DNA of 18,051 nt from Ramlibacter sp. GTDB lineage: Bacteria; Pseudomonadota; Gammaproteobacteria; Burkholderiales; Burkholderiaceae_C. Position numbers and translations under genes: made by a program. Below, in pieces: positions 14,080-18,051 of this stretch (position 1 is its first letter; every line of letters begins with the position of its first letter). Under the pieces are notes generated by a model that worked only from the letters and a program-made list of their open reading frames with translations, was not told where the DNA came from and ran no database searches. The stretch is from positions 1-18,051 of the forward strand of contig JANXVP010000064.1 of NCBI GenBank assembly GCA_025351615.1. The letters run 5' to 3'.

Positions 14080-16707
14080 TTACGCGCCGACGCTCTGACG
14101 GGCTTCGCCGGAGTGGGTGAAGTAGCGGGCGCCGAGATCGTCGGAGAGCTTGTACGCGGCGTCGCTGCACAGTGCGAGCAACTCGAGCAGCTTGCCGTAG
14201 CGGCCGTCTTCCTCGCGCTCGCAGATGTCCTGCAGCAGCCACATCTGCGGGTCCGGGACCGTCAGCGCGATCTCGGGCATCTTGCCGGGCGCGCTGCCGG
14301 CCAGCTTAGCCAGTCGCCCGCGCAGCGTCTGCGCGACCCAGCCGAGCGAGCGCGGGTTGTCGCGGTCCAGCACCAGCAGGTCGAGCAGAGCGGGGATGTC
14401 ATGGCGCTGCTGATACTGGGCATGGAAAGTGATGGTGCTGTCGAACAGCGCGATCAGCGCCTCGAAACCGCCTTCGTCGAACACCGACCCCGTGTCGAAC
14501 GCATGCGCCAGGGCCGAGGCCAGGAAGCCCAGCCGCTCCAGATGCCGGCCGCTGGACAACAGGCGCCAGCCGTCGTCGCGTGTCATGCGGTCGGTCTGCG
14601 CGCCGGTCATCGCGGCCGTGTGGCCCGACAGGCTTTCCAGCACACGCAGGGCATCGACCGAGGAGTAATCGCCGTCATTGGAGAGGCAGGCGCACTCCAC
14701 TGTGAACTGCTCTTCGGCCCGGACGATGACGTTCCACTGCTCCAGCGACAAGCGCTCACGCAACGCGGACGCGGCGCTGCGCAGGCCGCCGAGGTTGTAG
14801 CCGACGCTGGTGTGCTCCGGGTCGCACAGCGCCGCGATCAGGGACCGCTCGAAGACACGGCGCGCCTGCGTGGGTGGCGGGACCGCGGGGAGCACCAGCG
14901 CGTGCGCTACGGCCAGTTCGCCCAGCCAGGCCAGCAGCGGCTGCGAGCCCTGGTCTTCGCCATTGAGGCTTTCCAGCGCCAGTCGGGCCAGCCGGGTCGT
15001 GTTTTCGGTGCGCTCGGTGTAGCGTCCCAGCCAGAACAAGTTCTCGGCGGCGCGGCTGGTGGTGCTGTTGCGGCTGCGGTGCGAAATGGTGGCTGCCGGC
15101 TGCTCGTGCTGCAGCAGGCTGCTCGCATCGACCTCGCCTTGGGTCATTACCCAGGTGTCGGCGCTGCTGCCGCCGCGCTGCATCGACGCGATCTCGAGTT
15201 CGGGGCTGGCGATCCGCGTCAGGCCGCCGGGCAGCACGCGCCATGATTGCGGCCCGTCGGCCACGGCGAACACGCGCAGCATCGCCGAGCGGAGCACGAT
15301 GCGGTCCCCACCTTTGCTGCTTTCCCAGGTCGGCATCTGCGACAGCGGCAGGTAAGCCTGGACGGTGTATTGCTCACCCTCGCGAACAATGCGGCCGGCC
15401 CACTCGTCCAGCTCGCGCCGCGACAGCATCTTGCCGAGCACGGCGCCCGCACCGGGCGTTGCATAGGTGGGCTTGATCACGCAAACGGCCAGCTCGGGCA
15501 ACACAGATTCGGTCGCTGCCCGCTCGCCGCACCACCAGGTGGCCAGCGACGGCAACTCAAGCTCCTCGCCCAGCAGGTGGCGCGACAACTTGGGCAGGAA
15601 GCCCAGCATGGCTGTGGACTCGAGGAAGGCCGACCCCGGCGCGTTCGCCACCAGCAGGTTGCCGGCGCGCAGCACCTGCAGCAGGCCCGGCACGCCGAGA
15701 CGCGAATCGCTGCGCAGTTCGAGCGGGTCGAGAAATTCGTCGTCCAGGCGTTTGATCAAACCGTGCACCGGCTCCAGCCCCTTGAGGGTCTTGAGATACA
15801 GGCGCTGGTTGCGCACGGTGAGGTCGCTGCCCTCGACCAGCGTCAGGCCGAGATAGCGGGCGAGGTAAGCGTGCTCGAAGTAGGTTTCGTTGTACGGGCC
15901 GGGCGTCAGCAGCACGATGCGCGGTTCGTCCCGGGTGGGGCACATCTGCTTGATGCCGTCGATCAGGGCGCGGTAGCTGGCGGCCAGCCGCTGCACCCGC
16001 AGGTCGCTAAACGCTTCGGGAAACAAGCGCGATGCGATCAGGCGGTTTTCCAGCAGGTAGCCCAGCCCTGAAGGCGCCTGCGTGCGCTGCGACACCACCC
16101 ACCAGTGCCCATCCGGCCCGCGCGCCAGGTCGAACGCGACGATGTGAAGATGGGTGGCGCCGGGGGGCCGCACGCCGTGCATCGGCCGTAGGTAACCGGG
16201 GTGGCCGTGGACCAGCGCTGGCGGAATCAGGTTGCCCGCCAGCAGGGTCTGCGGACCGTAGACATCGGCCATCACGCTGTCCAGCAGTTTGACCCGCTGC
16301 AGCACGCCGGTCTCGATCTGCTGCCAGCTTTGCGGCGTGACGATCAACGGAAACAGATCCAGCGACCAGGGCCGTTGCGGCCCGTCGGACTCGGCGTAGA
16401 CGTTGTAAGTCACCCCGTTGTCGCGGACCTGCCGCTCGAGGTTGGTGGTGCGGCGGTTCAGGTCGAGGAAGCCGTCATGCCCGAGCCGCTCGAAAAAGCG
16501 CGACCAGGCCGGCGTCGGCAAGGCGTGGGGTGCGACTTCCAGCAGCGGCGCGTCGGTTGCGGCGGCCACAGGCACCGGGACGCCGCCACGCAACTCGTCG
16601 AAGTGACCCGGCGCAGCGGGTGGCGCCAGCGCGGCCGCAAGCGCCGGGGGCGTTTCGTCGGCCCCCTCAGCGAAGAGCGAGTCGGCTGTGTCGTTGGGTT
16701 TGTCCAC
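14080..16707 (-). CDS. Fusion protein: circularly permuted ATP-grasp (type 2) and alpha-E domain
   Basis: An 875-residue two-domain protein. The first part (about 80-500) is a circularly permuted ATP-grasp domain, seen in NRRTTNLERQVRDNGVTYNVYAESDG (85-109), MADVYGPQTLLAGNLIPPALVHGHPGYLRPMHG (146-178), VVSQRTQAPSGLGYLLENRLIASR (204-227), LTPGPYNETYFEHAYLARYLG (267-287) and the later VIKPTYATPGAGAVLG (410-425). The second part (about 550-865) is an all-helical alpha-E domain starting SRAAENLFWLGRYTERTENTTRLARL (551-576). In many bacteria these are two genes; here they are one chain. ATP-grasp enzymes join carboxyl and amine groups, so it may form a peptide or amide bond. Start GTG 16707 has GGGAG 10 nt upstream on the minus strand. 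An Ala/Pro-rich, unconserved N-terminus (1-60) leaves the precise start uncertain. Confidence 0.92.
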   Translation of the reverse strand: MDKPNDTADSLFAEGADETPPALAAALAPPAAPGHFDELRGGVPVPVAAATDAPLLEVAPHALPTPAWSRFFERLGHDGFLDLNRRTTNLERQVRDNGVTYNVYAESDGPQRPWSLDLFPLIVTPQSWQQIETGVLQRVKLLDSVMADVYGPQTLLAGNLIPPALVHGHPGYLRPMHGVRPPGATHLHIVAFDLARGPDGHWWVVSQRTQAPSGLGYLLENRLIASRLFPEAFSDLRVQRLAASYRALIDGIKQMCPTRDEPRIVLLTPGPYNETYFEHAYLARYLGLTLVEGSDLTVRNQRLYLKTLKGLEPVHGLIKRLDDEFLDPLELRSDSRLGVPGLLQVLRAGNLLVANAPGSAFLESTAMLGFLPKLSRHLLGEELELPSLATWWCGERAATESVLPELAVCVIKPTYATPGAGAVLGKMLSRRELDEWAGRIVREGEQYTVQAYLPLSQMPTWESSKGGDRIVLRSAMLRVFAVADGPQSWRVLPGGLTRIASPELEIASMQRGGSSADTWVMTQGEVDASSLLQHEQPAATISHRSRNSTTSRAAENLFWLGRYTERTENTTRLARLALESLNGEDQGSQPLLAWLGELAVAHALVLPAVPPPTQARRVFERSLIAALCDPEHTSVGYNLGGLRSAASALRERLSLEQWNVIVRAEEQFTVECACLSNDGDYSSVDALRVLESLSGHTAAMTGAQTDRMTRDDGWRLLSSGRHLERLGFLASALAHAFDTGSVFDEGGFEALIALFDSTITFHAQYQQRHDIPALLDLLVLDRDNPRSLGWVAQTLRGRLAKLAGSAPGKMPEIALTVPDPQMWLLQDICEREEDGRYGKLLELLALCSDAAYKLSDDLGARYFTHSGEARQSVGA

Positions 16708-17011
16708 TGTGGGGATTCTCCCATCCCTGCCTCGAGCGGGTCCATCGGGCTGTTGCAGGGGGACGACGGATGTGGACGCTGGTCCTCACGGTTCCTGGTC
16801 CCGGTAGGCCAGGCCTTGGCCGGTTCGCAGGACCTTGCGACGAGATTGATCGACCATCATCATGGCAAACAGGGTTCACCCGCACCGAACAACGCCGATC
16901 ACTCTTTCGGCAGCTTGCCTGCCGCTTGTACTGACTGGCGCTTCGGTGACGCTATCGGTCAGTCTCTTGCCGTTGAGGGGGAGTCCATGTAGGAAGGGTA
17001 AGGCGCGTTCA
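16708..17011. other. Gap of about 300 bp between the fusion gene and the acetyltransferase gene
   Basis: No convincing gene lies here; the open frames that cross it are extensions of antisense frames of the fusion gene. It should hold the promoter of the minus-strand fusion operon near 16708-16860, but no clear -35/-10 pair was recognised. The half near the acetyltransferase gene has lower GC and contains partial matches to integron core sites (see the weak attC candidate) and a short inverted repeat ACTGAC (16930-16935) / GTCAGT (16958-16963). Confidence 0.5.
16884..16978 (-). repeat. Weak candidate degenerate attC site after the acetyltransferase gene
   Basis: On the minus strand CCTCAAC (16978-16972) and GTTCGGT (16890-16884) each match six of seven positions of the integron core consensuses RYYYAAC and GTTRRRY, 95 bp apart, close to the 93 bp of the clear site at 17592-17684. 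The arms between them do not pair well and do not resemble the clear site. GCCTTAC (17004-16998, minus) is another one-mismatch box nearer the stop codon. Treat as speculative. Confidence 0.22.
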
Positions 17012-17569
17012 TTATTCGAGCGGAATGCGGAAACGCAGCCCAGGAACACTTCCGAACTGAGGCGGCTTTGTGAAGCGTTCTACGAGCACGCCACCATTGG
17101 CTTGAATCACCCGCTGCGAACCCAGGTTGTCTGGATCGGTGGTGATCTCGACGAACGCAAGACCGACAGCTTTCGCCTCCGGCAATAGCAAACGGAGTGC
17201 AAGTGTGGCGTAACCTTGGCCTTGCTTCCAGGGCACTATTGCATAGCCAATATGGCCCAGGCAGTGCGGCGGCAGCGCCGTGGTGCCAGGTGCCCAGCGA
17301 AAGCCGATGCTTCCACAAAACTCTCCATCCCACAGCCAGCGGCGAAACCCGGGGAGACGATTCACAACCGTACCATCTGGGAGCGGGACGGGAGGACCCT
17401 TTGCTTCGCGATCCACAAGGCTACTGAGAAATGCTGAGGAATTGGCGTTGATCTGTGCGAGTTCCTCACGGGCCGCGACTTCGCCACGCACGTTGTCGGC
17501 TGACCAACCTCGCTCGAGTGCTGCGACATAGCTCGGCAGGTGATCGGATGATGGCCAGACAAGTTGCAT
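17012..17569 (-). CDS. GNAT family N-acetyltransferase, probable integron cassette gene
   Basis: A 185-residue acetyltransferase. Seen: a substrate-side N-terminal half (MQLVWPSSDHLPSYVAALERGW, with PDGTVVNRLPGFRRWLWDGEFCGSIGFRW at 64-92), the acetyl-CoA loop GYAIVPWKQGQGYATLAL (108-125), and TTDPDNLGSQRVIQANGG (143-160), which matches the GNAT motif in which an Asn is followed by SxRV and a helix. The acceptor is unknown; small-molecule or antibiotic acetylation is possible but not shown. Codon use is visibly less GC-rich than the neighbouring genes. The ATG lies only 22 nt after the GTTAGGC core site of the attC at 17592-17684 on the same strand, the layout of an integron cassette, and GNAT genes are common cassette cargo. 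Confidence 0.87.
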   Translation of the reverse strand: MQLVWPSSDHLPSYVAALERGWSADNVRGEVAAREELAQINANSSAFLSSLVDREAKGPPVPLPDGTVVNRLPGFRRWLWDGEFCGSIGFRWAPGTTALPPHCLGHIGYAIVPWKQGQGYATLALRLLLPEAKAVGLAFVEITTDPDNLGSQRVIQANGGVLVERFTKPPQFGSVPGLRFRIPLE

Positions 17570-17591
17570 AGTGCGGCAGGGGTTTGGTAGC

Positions 17592-17684
17592 GCCTAACGT
17601 CGGACTTGACTGGCGACCGGCGGAGAGTGCAGCGGCGAAGCCGCGCAACGCCGCTGGGCGTCCGGGTCGATCGACCTGTTAGCC
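17592..17684 (-). repeat. Integron attC recombination site (93 bp)
   Basis: Read on the minus strand, the element starts with GGCTAAC (17684-17678, six of seven matches to RYYYAAC) and ends with GTTAGGC (17598-17592, full match to GTTRRRY; recombination would fall between G and T). Inside the core sites the arms show imperfect dyad symmetry, and the centre holds a perfect 8-bp inverted repeat, CAGCGGCG (17630-17637) / CGCCGCTG (17649-17656). The stop codon TAA of the upstream minus-strand gene lies inside the first core site, and the next minus-strand gene starts 22 nt past the second, exactly the cassette arrangement. A size near 90 bp suits chromosomal integrons of xanthomonads. Confidence 0.8.
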
Positions 17685-17912
17685 CTCGGCTCCCTCGAGC
17701 GTGCGCACAGCGATGACATCTCTATCACCGACATGGCGAATGTCTTCCGCGTGAAGCGTAAGCACGGCCTGCGTTCGGCCGAAAGCGGCAACAAACTCGA
17801 CCTCCATGGCGTCCGGTGCAAGCAATTCGACAATTGCACCCAAGTCGCCGCGACGCAGCCCAGCCTCGGCGATGTCATGAGTAAGAGCGACGGTATCAAG
17901 CAATTTGTCCAT
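17679..17912 (-). CDS. DUF4926 domain-containing small protein, probable integron cassette gene
   Basis: A 77-residue protein beginning MDKLLDTVALTHDIAEAGLRRGDLGAIVELL and continuing EVEFVAAFGRTQAVLTLHAEDIRHV. The pattern (VxLTHDLPExGLxxGDxGTIV ... EVEFxxxxGxTxAVxTLxxxDIR) is that of DUF4926 proteins, small beta-rich proteins of unknown function often found in integron cassettes and mobile regions. ATG 17912 has GGGGTAAG just upstream on the minus strand. The stop TAA overlaps the first core site of the attC, a hallmark of cassette genes. Function is not known; a role beside a toxin or as a stress/defence accessory is only speculation. Confidence 0.82.
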   Translation of the reverse strand: MDKLLDTVALTHDIAEAGLRRGDLGAIVELLAPDAMEVEFVAAFGRTQAVLTLHAEDIRHVGDRDVIAVRTLEGAEG

Positions 17913-17957
17913 GGCTTACCCCGGAAATACGGTCACTAGTAGATTGAATCATTGAAA

Positions 17958-17999
17958 TCAACGGTGTAGTCTTTATATGAGGAGGCATGACACCGTTGA
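17958..17999 (+). repeat. 10-bp inverted repeat flanking the promoter and start of the right-edge gene
   Basis: TCAACGGTGT (17958-17967) and ACACCGTTGA (17990-17999) are perfect inverted copies separated by 22 nt. The spacer holds a possible -10 box TATATG (17974-17979; TTGAAA at 17952-17957 is a possible -35, 16 nt away) and AGGAGG (17980-17985). It could be an operator, an mRNA hairpin presenting or hiding the ribosome-binding site, or part of a mobile-element end. Confidence 0.6.
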
Positions 18000-18051
18000 A
18001 ACTGAACGAACAAGAGGCGGCGGAGTTGCGAAGCGTGATGCGTAAGCAAAC
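17987..18051 (+). CDS. N-terminal fragment of a gene running off the window, possibly an IS630-type transposase
   Basis: From ATG 17987 the frame stays open to the window edge and encodes 21 full residues, starting MTPLKLNEQEAAELRSVMRK. A start of the type (K)L(T/N)xxExAELxxxxRxQ is typical of the helix-turn-helix part of IS630-family transposases, but 21 residues are too few to be sure. AGGAGG ends only 1 nt before this ATG, too close for normal use; a TTG at 17996 would be at a better distance (10 nt). The gene faces away from the cassette genes. Confidence 0.38.
   Translation, partial: MTPLKLNEQEAAELRSVMRKQ

Noticed and set aside
14113..15246. A 377-residue plus-strand open frame opposite the ATP-grasp/alpha-E gene.
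   Set aside because: No domain motifs, and it lies fully within a well supported gene on the other strand.
17733..17939. Plus-strand 68-residue open frame over the DUF4926 gene.
   Set aside because: It is antisense to a gene with a recognisable family pattern, good start signals and a stop placed within attC.

Overview
The window looks like chromosomal DNA of a high-GC gammaproteobacterium, probably of the Xanthomonadaceae/Lysobacteraceae group. Reasons: a parE/parC neighbourhood with a SltY-like lytic transglycosylase and a GNAT gene between the two subunits, strongly GC-biased third codon positions, a fused ATP-grasp/alpha-E protein beside a transglutaminase, and what appears to be a chromosomal integron cassette region, which is known in this group. 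The genus cannot be fixed from the sequence alone.

Layout. (1) 1-4783, + strand, backbone: the 3' end of parE, a RimJ/RimL-type acetyltransferase, a lytic transglycosylase joined to it by an ATGA overlap, a small protein that looks like a GGDEF domain cut off at the signature motif, and parC. (2) 4814-10742, + strand, catabolic block: a GntR/FadR-type regulator, a 12-bp palindrome as candidate operator, then a tightly packed operon of a TctC/Bug periplasmic binding protein, an enolase-superfamily dehydratase, a fumarylacetoacetase-family enzyme, a D-2-hydroxyacid dehydrogenase and a second enolase-superfamily dehydratase. The set suggests uptake and breakdown of a sugar acid or related hydroxyacid; the substrate cannot be told. 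(3) 10850-12659, + strand, envelope pair: an L,D-transpeptidase with peptidoglycan-binding domain overlapping an M23 lipoprotein endopeptidase. (4) 16707-12669, - strand, a three-gene group: CP-ATP-grasp/alpha-E fusion, transglutaminase, RidA-family protein. (5) 16708-18051, lower-GC accessory DNA: a GNAT gene and a DUF4926-type gene, both on the minus strand, separated by a 93-bp element with the structure of an integron attC site. At the right edge a plus-strand reading frame with a possible IS630-type transposase start runs off the window, preceded by a 10-bp inverted repeat around its start.

The most interesting parts are the unassigned GntR-controlled acid catabolic operon, which pairs two different dehydratases (KxK and KxR catalytic motifs) with a dehydrogenase whose catalytic Glu is replaced by Gln, and the attC-bearing cassette region at the right end. 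No rRNA, tRNA or CRISPR array was seen.
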